Shown here: positions 1-7,129 of the stretch, piece after piece
Layout of the letters: every line of letters begins with the position of its first letter
Numbering within the stretch: position 1 is the stretch's first letter
NCBI RefSeq assembly: GCF_036636695.1
Contig: NZ_JAVWNW010000006.1
Strand: one strand, 5' to 3'
DNA from: Anaerorhabdus sp036636695
GTDB lineage: Bacteria; Bacillota_I; Bacilli_A; Erysipelotrichales; Erysipelotrichaceae
Length of the DNA stretch: 64,000 nucleotides
Notes under the pieces: model-generated
Database searches by the model: none
Told to the model about the DNA's origin: nothing
Seen by the model: only the letters and a program-made list of their open reading frames with translations
Translations under genes and position numbers: made by a program

Positions 1-2302
1 CACCAGTAATCACAATTCTTATCAACATGTTTTTTGAAATTATACTCTCATCTCTTTTTGTAGGTTTACGACTCATTAAATCTTCATAGTTAGGTTCTAA
101 TCCTAATGTAAGTGCCGGTGGACCATCCATAATAATATTTATCCACAATAATTCTAATGCGGTAAATGGTGCTGGTAATCCTAATAAAATAGATGTGAAA
201 ACAACAATAACTGATGCAAGATTAACTGTTAATTGAAAACTAATGAAACGCTTAAAATTCTCATAAATATTACGTCCCCACTCAACTGCTTTAACAATTG
301 TCGCAAAAGAATCATCTAGTAAAACTATATCACTTGCTTCTTTAGATACTTCGGTTCCAGAGATTCCCATTGCAACACCTACATCGGCATTTTTTAATGC
401 TGGTGCATCATTTATACCATCACCAGTAACCGCAACAACATTACCTGAACCTTTTAGTAATTTTACAATTCGCATTTTTACAGTTGGTGTACTTCGAGCT
501 ATTACTGCAATATGCGGAAGTTTATTTAATAATTCTTCATCATTCATTTCAATTACTTGGCTCGCTTCTATTGCAATTGATTGTTCATTCAGAATGTGCA
601 ATTCATTGGCAATTGCAGTCGCGGTAACAATATTATCACCTGTTAAAATCTTTAAATCGATTCCTGCCTTTCGACATGAATTAACTGCTTCAAATACTTC
701 TTTTCTTAACGGATCAGCAATCGCAACAAACCCATCAAATTCCATATTACTTTCAAGTTCTTTATGTGATGTTTCTTCTTCAAAATCCTTCATTGATGTT
801 ATTGATTTATGTGCGAATGCTATTATACGCATAGCTTGTTCTTGTGCTTTTTCAATATAGTTTTCTACTTCATTTCGTTGTTTGTCGGTTAAATAACACA
901 TTTTCAAAACACATTCAGGACTCCCTTTAACATAGGTAACAATTTCGCCATGAACTTTCGAAATTGTTGTCATGTGCTTTAATTCTGATGAGAAAGGAAA
1001 AGAATGAAGTATTTCATGATCAAGTCTTTCTTCTTTGTAATTCATTCCAGAATGTGTGCGTTCTTTTGAGTTTTCATAAAATTGTAATAGTGCACACTCT
1101 GTTGGATTGCCAATAAATGTTCCATCTTCACCAATATCCGCCGTTGTATTCAAACAAACATTATGCGCGAAATAATTTCCTGATAATTCCGTTGGATTTG
1201 TATGCCACTCTTGATCATAAAATGCACGAACTGTCATTTTATTTTCAGTAAGTGTACCCGTTTTATCTGAACAAATTACATTGATACATCCAATTGTTTC
1301 AGATGCAATCATCTTTTTAACAAGAGCGTTTTGTTTAGATAATTTAATGATATTAATCGAAAGAGATACTGCCACAATTGTTGGTAGTCCTTCTGGAACT
1401 GCCGCAACAATTAAGACAATGCTTGTAACAAATGCTTCCATAACTTCTTCAATATGCAAGCCATCATTCATCGCAAATGAAATCACTTGTGAGATGAAAA
1501 CGATAGATGCAGCAATAACCCCTAAGATTGTTATTGTCTTTCCTAATCGTGCTAGTTTCTCTTGTAAAGGAGTACTTTCTTTTCTTTCATTACCTAATTC
1601 ATTTGCAATTTTACCAAACTCTGTCGAATCACCAACTGCAGTCACAATCATTTTACAGTGTCCACTAGTTATATAAGTCCCACTATATAACATGTTTGCT
1701 CGCTCTGCCAAAGGCAATTTTTCATCTTCAATTTCAAATCCAGCATCTTTATTGGCAGGTACACTTTCTCCTGTTAATGCAGATTCATCACTCGCCAACC
1801 CAAAACTTTCTAATAGTCTTCCATCAGCTGGGATTTTATCACCCGTACTTAAAAGTAAGATATCTCCTACAACCAACTCTGCTTGATTCAATAAAACTGT
1901 TGTGTTGTTTCTAATTGCTTTAATCACTGTGTTATCACTTATTTTAGAAAGAGCTTCAAATGCTTTTGCGCTTTTTCCTTCCATAACAACACTAATTACC
2001 ACCGACAGAGAAATCGCAATGAAGATACCTACGCACTCCAAAAAGTCCGCTTCGCCACCTGTTACACTTCTAAAGATATTAACGCCTAGCGCGATTAGCC
2101 CAGCCGCTATCAACATAATAATCATCGGTTCTGTTGCCGCATCCCACAATCGTTTCCATAACGATTCAGACTTTTGTTTTGTTAACGTATTTGCACCATG
2201 TGTTGCTAAGCTTTTCTTTACTTGTTCATCATTTAGACCTGCAGTTGCATTCGAATTTAATTGATCAATTAACGATTCCCTTGTTTCTGTGTAATCCTTC
2301 AT
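1..2302 (-). CDS. Cation-transporting P-type ATPase (Ca2+/Mn2+ type), C-terminus cut by window edge
   Basis: Translated by eye from the reverse strand: about 767 codons are present and the frame runs off the left edge, so the last membrane helices are missing. It starts at an ATG behind GGAGGTTTCTC. Visible P-type ATPase hallmarks are an LTGES actuator motif near residue 177, a PEGLP membrane motif near 303, the phosphorylated Asp in SDKTGTLT (about residue 346), a TGD motif, and GDGINDAP near the end of the cytoplasmic part. The order and N-terminal domain match PMCA/SERCA-like bacterial calcium ATPases, which export Ca2+ or Mn2+ using ATP. The Mn riboswitch in its leader favours a role in Mn2+ (or Ca2+/Mn2+) efflux, as known for riboswitch-controlled pneumococcal MgtA and lactococcal YoaB. 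Substrate assignment is inference; family is near certain. Confidence 0.95.
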   Translation of the reverse strand, partial: MKDYTETRESLIDQLNSNATAGLNDEQVKKSLATHGANTLTKQKSESLWKRLWDAATEPMIIMLIAAGLIALGVNIFRSVTGGEADFLECVGIFIAISLSVVISVVMEGKSAKAFEALSKISDNTVIKAIRNNTTVLLNQAELVVGDILLLSTGDKIPADGRLLESFGLASDESALTGESVPANKDAGFEIEDEKLPLAERANMLYSGTYITSGHCKMIVTAVGDSTEFGKIANELGNERKESTPLQEKLARLGKTITILGVIAASIVFISQVISFAMNDGLHIEEVMEAFVTSIVLIVAAVPEGLPTIVAVSLSINIIKLSKQNALVKKMIASETIGCINVICSDKTGTLTENKMTVRAFYDQEWHTNPTELSGNYFAHNVCLNTTADIGEDGTFIGNPTECALLQFYENSKERTHSGMNYKEERLDHEILHSFPFSSELKHMTTISKVHGEIVTYVKGSPECVLKMCYLTDKQRNEVENYIEKAQEQAMRIIAFAHKSITSMKDFEEETSHKELESNMEFDGFVAIADPLRKEVFEAVNSCRKAGIDLKILTGDNIVTATAIANELHILNEQSIAIEASQVIEMNDEELLNKLPHIAVIARSTPTVKMRIVKLLKGSGNVVAVTGDGINDAPALKNADVGVAMGISGTEVSKEASDIVLLDDSFATIVKAVEWGRNIYENFKRFISFQLTVNLASVIVVFTSILLGLPAPFTALELLWINIIMDGPPALTLGLEPNYEDLMSRKPTKRDESIISKNMLIRIVITG

Positions 2303-2330
2303 GAGAAACCTCCTTTTTCTTCTACAACAT

Positions 2331-2391
2331 AAAAGACCCACATATGAGTGAAACACAAAAATAAATTTGTATTTCCTCCATACATGAGTCT
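2331..2391 (-). terminator. Terminator/expression-platform hairpin of the Mn riboswitch
   Basis: On the minus strand AGACTCATGTAT pairs with ATATGTGGGTCT over 12 bp (with G-U pairs) and is followed by TTTT. The 5' arm overlaps the conserved ACGAGACTC end of the aptamer, so aptamer and terminator compete, as expected for transcriptional control of the ATPase gene 30 nt downstream. Confidence 0.7.
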
Positions 2392-2486
2392 CGTTATTTA
2401 AGACAAGCCAGACCTATTGGTCAGTTTGTTGACTTGCCACACTGATTAGCGCAAACTACTCCCCCAGTTGGGTATATTTTGTTGTC
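2375..2486 (-). promoter_or_regulatory. yybP-ykoY family (manganese) riboswitch
   Basis: The leader of the P-type ATPase carries, in order on the minus strand, GGGGGAGTAG, GTCAACAAACTGACC, GGTCTGGCTTGTC and ACGAGACTCATG. These match the conserved loops of the yybP-ykoY aptamer (GGGGAGUAG at the 5' side and CGAGAC at the 3' side). UAUAC near the 5' end can pair with GUAUG after the 3' loop to close P1. The family senses Mn2+ and commonly precedes Mn exporters and P-type ATPases. Identification is from memory of the consensus; a covariance search was not run. Confidence 0.8.
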
Positions 2487-2491
2487 CGCAA

Positions 2492-2521
2492 ATAATAACA
2501 TTCTCACACCGAGTTAGTCAA
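2492..2521 (-). promoter_or_regulatory. Sigma-A promoter for the riboswitch-ATPase transcript
   Basis: TTGACT, an 18-bp spacer and TATTAT on the minus strand, placed just upstream of the yybP-ykoY-like aptamer. Confidence 0.55.
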
Positions 2522-2534
2522 CACTAACTACACT

Positions 2535-2566
2535 AAAAAGAAAATCGCACCGTATTCGATGCGATT
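2535..2566 (-). terminator. Terminator after the amino-acid ABC transporter operon
   Basis: On the minus strand AATCGCA and TGCGATT form a stem followed by TTCTTTTT, a few bases after the ATPase-component stop codon. Confidence 0.8.
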
Positions 2567-2569
2567 CTG

Positions 2570-3301
2570 CTATTTCTTTAAAATACGATTTAAGAATGCT
2601 TTGGTTCTTTCGTGTGTTGGATTAGTAAATATTTGTTCCGCTGATCCTTCTTCGGCAATAACACCTTGGTCCATGAATACAACATGATTCGCAACATCTT
2701 TTGCAAATTCCATTTCGTGAGTAACCACAACCATTGTAAGTCCTTCGCGCGCTAAGTCTTTCATTACTTCTAAAACCTCGCCAACCATTTCTGGATCTAG
2801 CGCTGAAGTAGGTTCATCAAATAGTAAAATCTCAGGATCCATACACAACGCTCTCGCAATCGCTACACGTTGTTTTTGTCCACCAGATAATGTTGTACTT
2901 GCGGCATTCGCAAAACTCTCCATACCTACTTTACGTAAATATTTCATTGCCTTTTCTTCTGCTTCTTCTTTTGAACGTCCTAAAACTTTCATTTGTGCAA
3001 TTGTACAGTTTTTAAGTACAGTCATATTATTAAATAGATTAAATTGTTGGAAAACCATTCCTACACGTGCACGATATTTATTAACATCTTTTGTATGTGT
3101 AATATTTTCACCGCCGACAAGTATTTCACCATCATCGGGTGTCTCCAATAAATTAATACAACGAAGTAATGTTGATTTTCCACTACCTGATGCACCAATT
3201 AAACAAGTAACCGTATTTTTTTCTACAGTAAAATCAATTCCCTTAAGAACCTCTAAATCGCCAAAACTTTTATGTATATTTTTGATATTTAATAAGCTCA
3301 T
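2570..3301 (-). CDS. Amino-acid ABC transporter ATP-binding protein (GlnQ/HisP type)
   Basis: The 243-residue ATPase has Walker A GASGSGKST near residue 36, the signature LSGGQKQR, Walker B ILLFDEP followed by TSALDPE, and the H-loop VVTHEM. The SALDPEMV block is typical of polar amino-acid uptake ATPases. It would energise import by the permease encoded 1 bp upstream and the binding lipoprotein before it. It is the last gene of a three-gene operon ending in a strong terminator. The operon leader carries a lysine riboswitch, so lysine is the most likely substrate, although the sequence of the ATPase itself does not determine substrate. Confidence 0.95.
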   Translation of the reverse strand: MSLLNIKNIHKSFGDLEVLKGIDFTVEKNTVTCLIGASGSGKSTLLRCINLLETPDDGEILVGGENITHTKDVNKYRARVGMVFQQFNLFNNMTVLKNCTIAQMKVLGRSKEEAEEKAMKYLRKVGMESFANAASTTLSGGQKQRVAIARALCMDPEILLFDEPTSALDPEMVGEVLEVMKDLAREGLTMVVVTHEMEFAKDVANHVVFMDQGVIAEEGSAEQIFTNPTHERTKAFLNRILKK

Positions 3302-3302
3302 C

Positions 3303-4070
3303 TTATTTTACCCTCTTTCCATTTCTAGGTAAGACAACAACACTACTTGATGTGCTATCTGAATGTGGGTAACTTGTACGTGTATTTGATAATCGACCTT
3401 CTATAATATGTAAGATAAAACTCATAGTCACTGTAAGAATCAAATAAATACAAGCTGTTACAAAATAAGTTTCTGGGAATTTATAAACACTACCAGCTAT
3501 ACGATTTGCTTGGAACATCAATTCAGTTAATGTGATTACTGATAAAACTGAACTATCTTTTATATTGACAATAAACTCATTACCAATCGCCGGGAATGCA
3601 TTTTTAACTGCTTGCGGCAAAATCACAAGTAACATCGTTTGGATATTTGACATTCCTAGTGAACGTGCTGCCTCTGTTTGTCCTTTATCAACAGATTGAA
3701 TACCTGCACGAATAATTTCCGACATATAAGCACCTGTATTAATAGAGATAACAAACATCCCTGCAACAATCGGTGTCCAATTAAAAATCTTAAGTAATGC
3801 ATAATAGATAAATAAAGCTTGAACCATCATTGGAGTTCCACGAAAAACTTCAATGTATATTGTAGCAAAAATATCATAAATCCTTTTCACTACTTTAGCT
3901 AAAGAAGATGCTGTTGAATCCACTTTAATTGCCTTTAATCCACCAATCACTAAACCAATTACTAACCCTACAATTGTACCAACTAACGCAACGAGTAAAG
4001 TGTTTTGAACACCCAACCATAACGAAGGTCCATACTTTGTAAGAATCTTAACTATCGCATCAAAATCCAT
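3303..4070 (-). CDS. Amino-acid ABC transporter permease (HisM/GlnP type)
   Basis: A 255-residue membrane protein with about five hydrophobic helices and the family's EAA loop, here EAARSLGMSNIQTMLLVILP, which contacts the ATPase. FRGTPMMVQ is also typical of polar amino-acid permeases. The gene lies 2 bp after the binding-protein gene and 1 bp before the ATPase gene, so the three are cotranscribed. The C-terminal roughly 25 residues are a polar Ser/Thr-rich tail. Role: translocation channel for an amino acid, predicted lysine from the upstream riboswitch. Confidence 0.93.
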   Translation of the reverse strand: MDFDAIVKILTKYGPSLWLGVQNTLLVALVGTIVGLVIGLVIGGLKAIKVDSTASSLAKVVKRIYDIFATIYIEVFRGTPMMVQALFIYYALLKIFNWTPIVAGMFVISINTGAYMSEIIRAGIQSVDKGQTEAARSLGMSNIQTMLLVILPQAVKNAFPAIGNEFIVNIKDSSVLSVITLTELMFQANRIAGSVYKFPETYFVTACIYLILTVTMSFILHIIEGRLSNTRTSYPHSDSTSSSVVVLPRNGKRVK

Positions 4071-4072
4071 GA

Positions 4073-4909
4073 TTATTCAGCAGTTGCTGGTTGACGATTA
4101 GTTGCTTGTTTCATGATCTCAACTCTTTCTTCTTCAGTAATTGAATCAAGTGCTGATTGGATTTGATTTAGTAATTCTGTATTTCCTTTTTTAACAGCGA
4201 TTGATACCGTTGTATCTGCTTCAAAACCTTTGCCATCCACAAAAGTCACAATTTTTAACTCTGGGTTAGCTGCAATAACACCTTGTGCTACAGGAAGTTC
4301 TGCAGTTAGTGCATCTGCTTCACCTTGTTGAAGAGCTAATACCATACGTGGATAAGTCGCTTGTGGAGTTAAATGATTAACACCTTCAATTTGATCAATA
4401 ACCTCATCATACAATGTATTAATTTGTCCCAATACTTTTTTACCTGTGAAGTCTTGAATTGATGTGGCATTCGCAAGTTGATCGTCACCACGTACAATCA
4501 TAACCATTTCTGATTCATAATATGGTTTTGTAAAATCTACTGCTTCTGCACGTTCAGGAGTTGCAGTCATTCCTGCAATAATCGCATCAACTTCTCCATT
4601 ATTTAATGCTGTGATTAATCCTTCCCATGCAACTGCTTTAATTTGTAATTCTTTACCCATTGCATCTGCTATTTTACGAGCCATCGCAACATCATATCCA
4701 TCACAATAGTCAGCTGATGTAATTTTTACTGCTGTTTCGTTTGCTTCTGTTTGAGACCAGTTAAATGGAGCATAGTTACATTCCATCGCTACTGTAAATG
4801 TTCCTCCTGCACCTGTTGTTGATGCTGGTGTTTCACTTGGTGTTGCAGGTGCACTTGAACATCCTACAAGCATCATACCCGCTAATAAAATTCCTAATAA
4901 TTTCTTCAT
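4073..4909 (-). CDS. Amino-acid ABC transporter substrate-binding lipoprotein
   Basis: Starting at the ATG behind AGGAGAAAGAAA gives 278 residues; a TTG start 27 bp upstream is possible but lies before the RBS. The N-terminus is a lipoprotein signal with lipobox LVGC, followed by an Ala/Thr/Pro-rich linker. The mature part is a type II periplasmic-binding fold of the SBP_bac_3 family: AMECNYAPFNW at the start, GYDVAMARKIAD, VDAIIAGMTATPER and FTKPYYESEMVM are characteristic. It captures an amino acid outside the membrane for the permease and ATPase encoded downstream. The lysine riboswitch in the leader suggests lysine; the binding pocket was not modelled. Confidence 0.93.
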   Translation of the reverse strand: MKKLLGILLAGMMLVGCSSAPATPSETPASTTGAGGTFTVAMECNYAPFNWSQTEANETAVKITSADYCDGYDVAMARKIADAMGKELQIKAVAWEGLITALNNGEVDAIIAGMTATPERAEAVDFTKPYYESEMVMIVRGDDQLANATSIQDFTGKKVLGQINTLYDEVIDQIEGVNHLTPQATYPRMVLALQQGEADALTAELPVAQGVIAANPELKIVTFVDGKGFEADTTVSIAVKKGNTELLNQIQSALDSITEEERVEIMKQATNRQPATAE

Positions 4910-4940
4910 TTTCTTTCTCCTCTTTCTTATAAACAAACAA

Positions 4941-4968
4941 AAATCGTATGCTCTATCACATACGATTT
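4941..4968 (-). terminator. Expression-platform terminator of the lysine riboswitch
   Basis: AAATCGTATG and CATACGATTT form a 10-bp stem on the minus strand, followed by TTG and T-rich sequence, between the lysine aptamer and the lipoprotein start. It would stop transcription when lysine is bound. Confidence 0.8.
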
Positions 4969-4985
4969 ACTTGAATAAAGTAAAG

Positions 4986-5148
4986 GTGTATAATAGCGCC
5001 ACTTCAAATGAAGGAGTGTCATAAGTATTCCTTATAACCCCATAGAATTTTCTTGCCAGAAAACCTATTCGGCGGTGATTGCCTTTCACTCATTTCATCG
5101 CTTGCCAGCTCTTTGAGTTACTTTTCTGCACCGCTACCTCTATACGTT
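4986..5148 (-). promoter_or_regulatory. Lysine riboswitch (L box)
   Basis: The minus-strand leader contains AGAGGTAGCGGTGC, AAGTAACTC, GAAAGGCAATCACCGCCGAA, a hairpin TTCTGGCAAGAA, TATGGGG, and TATGACACTCC followed by GGCGCTAT. The closing arms are GTATAG and CTATTATAC. This order matches the five-helix L-box core (AGAGGNGC, AGUA, GAAGGGG/GCCGAA, UGUCA and GGAGNGCUAU blocks). It sits between a promoter and a terminator ahead of an amino-acid ABC transporter. Recognition is by eye; a covariance search would settle it. Confidence 0.85.
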
Positions 5149-5160
5149 TTGTTACTAAAC

Positions 5161-5188
5161 ATAATACGCTATTTTCAAAATATGTCAA
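5161..5188 (-). promoter_or_regulatory. Promoter of the lysine riboswitch-ABC transporter operon
   Basis: TTGACA, 16-bp spacer and TATTAT on the minus strand, starting transcription at the 5' edge of the lysine aptamer. Confidence 0.65.
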
Positions 5189-5199
5189 ATTTTAATATT

Positions 5200-6531
5200 T
5201 TATTTATTATTTTTTTCTAATCGATCTACAACTACACCCGCAACAATTGTACCATTTACATTTAACATTGTACGTCCCATATCCAAGATTGGATCTATCG
5301 CTAAGATTACGCCTAGTAGTGGATAATACTCAACAAGCCCCATTCCTGTTAGTACAACCGCAACCGACATAGTCGCAGCCCCAGGAATTCCCGCTATACC
5401 AAATGAACCTAATACAACAACAAACACTAGTGTCACAAAGAATGAGATATCCATTGGTATATGCAACATTGTCGCAAGAGCAATTACAACAAGTGTTGGA
5501 TAAATTCCAGCACACCCGTTCATTCCCATATTTGCTCCAAAACTGCCTACCAAATCTGATAATCCTGCTGGTAAGTGTAACTTATTCGTCATCGCTTCAA
5601 TTGTTACTGGGAGTGTCCCTAAACTTGAACGTGATGTAAAGGCAAGCATCAATGGTTCACGAACCGCTAGAATATATTCTTTGATTGAACGACCTGTTAA
5701 CTTTACCAAAATTAAATGAATGATTAACATAACAATGATTCCGATATATAAAATTACAATGAAATTTAATGCACTTAATAACGTTGATCCACCTTGCGTA
5801 ATCAAGATATTCGCTAATAACGGAATCAATGCATATGGCATAAAATCCATGATCATTATCGCTAATTGTCGAACTATTTTAAAACTCGTTTCAATAAAAT
5901 CAATAACAGATTGAACTTCTTTTTTATCTTCAAATGATTTCAAAGAAACACCGATTAAAAATGCTAAAACGATGATTGCAAGAATATTTCCTTTCACAAA
6001 AATATCCGCTATATTATTAGGAATCATTGATCGAAGTGTTGTAATAAATGTCCCCACTTCCCGAATTGTTCCTTCTTGATTCACTACCTCTGGTAAAAGT
6101 TGTGCTGAAGGAATTAACATCGCAATAATAATTGTAACAACTGCAGCTATAGCTGTTGTAAAAGCTAATACTCCAACTGTTTTTAAAGCTAGTCGTTTAA
6201 AATCTTTCTTTGTTGTGATGATGACCCTAATCATAGACAAGAATACAAGAGGCAATACAATCATCTTTAATAAGTCCATGTAGCCATAACCAATTAAGCC
6301 ATACCATCCTGAAACTTGTTTAGAAACACTTGGATTTTGGTTAATCATAAAATTGCCTAGTAATCCAATTCCTGCTCCTATTAGCATTGAAAGCAACAAA
6401 ATTTTTGTAAAGTTAACTTCTTTTTTATCTAACCAATAGATTAGCCCTACACCCACTACAAGTAACCCCAAAAATAAAATTGTTTCCCAATTACTAATTA
6501 ATAAATAATCCTGTAGAAATGTTGTTATCAT
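5200..6531 (-). CDS. tcyP: L-cystine (dicarboxylate/amino acid:cation) symporter, TcyP-like
   Basis: A 443-residue protein of the DAACS (sodium:dicarboxylate symporter) family with about eight membrane helices. It keeps the serine-rich re-entrant loop AFTSRSSLGTLPVTIEAM and the NMGMNGCAGIYPTLV segment that distinguishes TcyP-type cystine transporters from glutamate carriers. Expected role: cation-coupled uptake of L-cystine across the cell membrane. The ATG lies behind AAAGGAG. Its leader encodes an 18-residue Cys-Cys-Cys peptide and an attenuator, which independently supports cystine as substrate. The gene is monocistronic. Length is close to the roughly 460 residues of Bacillus TcyP. Confidence 0.9.
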   Translation of the reverse strand: MITTFLQDYLLISNWETILFLGLLVVGVGLIYWLDKKEVNFTKILLLSMLIGAGIGLLGNFMINQNPSVSKQVSGWYGLIGYGYMDLLKMIVLPLVFLSMIRVIITTKKDFKRLALKTVGVLAFTTAIAAVVTIIIAMLIPSAQLLPEVVNQEGTIREVGTFITTLRSMIPNNIADIFVKGNILAIIVLAFLIGVSLKSFEDKKEVQSVIDFIETSFKIVRQLAIMIMDFMPYALIPLLANILITQGGSTLLSALNFIVILYIGIIVMLIIHLILVKLTGRSIKEYILAVREPLMLAFTSRSSLGTLPVTIEAMTNKLHLPAGLSDLVGSFGANMGMNGCAGIYPTLVVIALATMLHIPMDISFFVTLVFVVVLGSFGIAGIPGAATMSVAVVLTGMGLVEYYPLLGVILAIDPILDMGRTMLNVNGTIVAGVVVDRLEKNNK

Positions 6532-6550
6532 AATTTATCTCCTTTAAAAT

Positions 6551-6583
6551 AAAAAACTACTCACATTTTTCAAATAGAGTAGT
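6551..6583 (-). terminator. Attenuator terminator in the tcyP leader
   Basis: On the minus strand ACTACTC pairs with GAGTAGT and is followed by TTTTTTATTTT, directly before the tcyP RBS. The 5' arm overlaps TACTCT (6576-6581), which can instead pair with AGAGTA (6619-6624), so terminator and antiterminator are mutually exclusive. Confidence 0.8.
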
Positions 6584-6618
6584 CTCATTTCCAATATCGC
6601 ATAAAAATCCCACGAAAA

Positions 6619-6644
6619 TACTCTTCTAACTTTTTAGTGAAGAG
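6619..6644 (-). promoter_or_regulatory. Attenuator hairpin 1:2 overlapping the leader-peptide stop
   Basis: CTCTTC-ACT and AGT-TA-GAAGAG form a stem on the minus strand. It begins at the last Cys codon of the leader peptide and contains its TAG stop. Its 3' arm (AGAGTA) is the segment able to invade the terminator, as in classical trp/his attenuators. Confidence 0.7.
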
Positions 6645-6682
6645 CAACAGCAACTAACAAATAATACGTTTGCTTTTTTCAT
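6626..6682 (-). CDS. 18-residue cysteine leader peptide (attenuator)
   Basis: A small reading frame on the minus strand encodes MKKANVLFVSCCCSSLKS and then TAG. It has its own strong RBS, AAGGAG, seven bases before the ATG, and lies about 15 nt after a predicted transcription start. Codons 11-13 are TGC TGT TGC. Just downstream are a hairpin, a competing segment and a terminator, then tcyP. A ribosome stalled at the Cys codons would cover segment 1 and free segment 2 (6619-6624) to sequester the terminator arm (6576-6581). A ribosome reaching the stop codon would cover segment 2 and allow termination. Function as a cysteine-tRNA sensor is inference from this layout, but each element is visible. 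Confidence 0.85.
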   Translation of the reverse strand: MKKANVLFVSCCCSSLKS

Positions 6683-6704
6683 ACAATTTCTCCTTGATAC
6701 TATT

Positions 6705-6733
6705 AGTTTATTTATTTATCATTATACTGTCAA
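6705..6733 (-). promoter_or_regulatory. Promoter of the tcyP leader transcript
   Basis: TTGACA, 17-bp spacer and TAAACT on the minus strand. The predicted start falls about 15-20 nt before the leader-peptide ATG. Confidence 0.7.
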
Positions 6734-6777
6734 AGGATATGCTCTTTGATATAAAATAAAATCAAGGAGATATTCAA

Positions 6778-7083
6778 ATGATAAAACACCTCGTATTATG
6801 GAAATTAAGAGAATCACTCACTGCCGCTGAGGCTGAGGCAGTGAAGGAAGATGCAAAAATCTGCCTTGAAAAATTAAAACCTCATTTTAAAGGATTACAC
6901 AAATTGACTTTAATTATTCATGGTTTAGATTCTTCTACCGTCGATATGTGTTTAGATAGTGAATTTGAAACTGTTGAAGATTTAAATAACTACGCTACTA
7001 ACCCACTTCACACCAATATCGCTGATAACTACATTAAGCCTTACGTTGTATCTAGAAGTTGTATCGATTACGAAATTTTATAA
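6778..7083 (+). CDS. Dabb-family stress-responsive alpha/beta-barrel protein
   Basis: A 101-residue protein beginning MIKHLVLWKLRE, the characteristic first strand of the Dabb (stress-responsive A/B barrel) fold, with the usual SEFETVEDLNNYATNPLH region where the family binds ligands at the dimer interface. Dabb proteins are small dimeric ferredoxin-like barrels; many have no defined enzyme activity. It starts behind AAGGAGATATTCA and is transcribed divergently from the tcyP leader. A terminator follows at once, so it is monocistronic. Specific function is unknown. Confidence 0.85.
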   Translation: MIKHLVLWKLRESLTAAEAEAVKEDAKICLEKLKPHFKGLHKLTLIIHGLDSSTVDMCLDSEFETVEDLNNYATNPLHTNIADNYIKPYVVSRSCIDYEIL

Positions 7084-7123
7084 AAAAGCTGTAAGTGGGG
7101 ATTTCCTCAAATTACAGCTTTTT
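7083..7123. terminator. Bidirectional terminator
   Basis: AAAAAGCTGTAA and TTACAGCTTTTT form a long stem with A/T runs on both sides, between convergent genes (Dabb protein and the dehydrogenase). Confidence 0.85.
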
Positions 7124-7129
7124 ATTAAT

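Noticed and set aside
594..2264. Several plus-strand open frames in 594-2264
   Set aside because: They lie opposite the P-type ATPase, whose minus-strand frame shows all family motifs in order.
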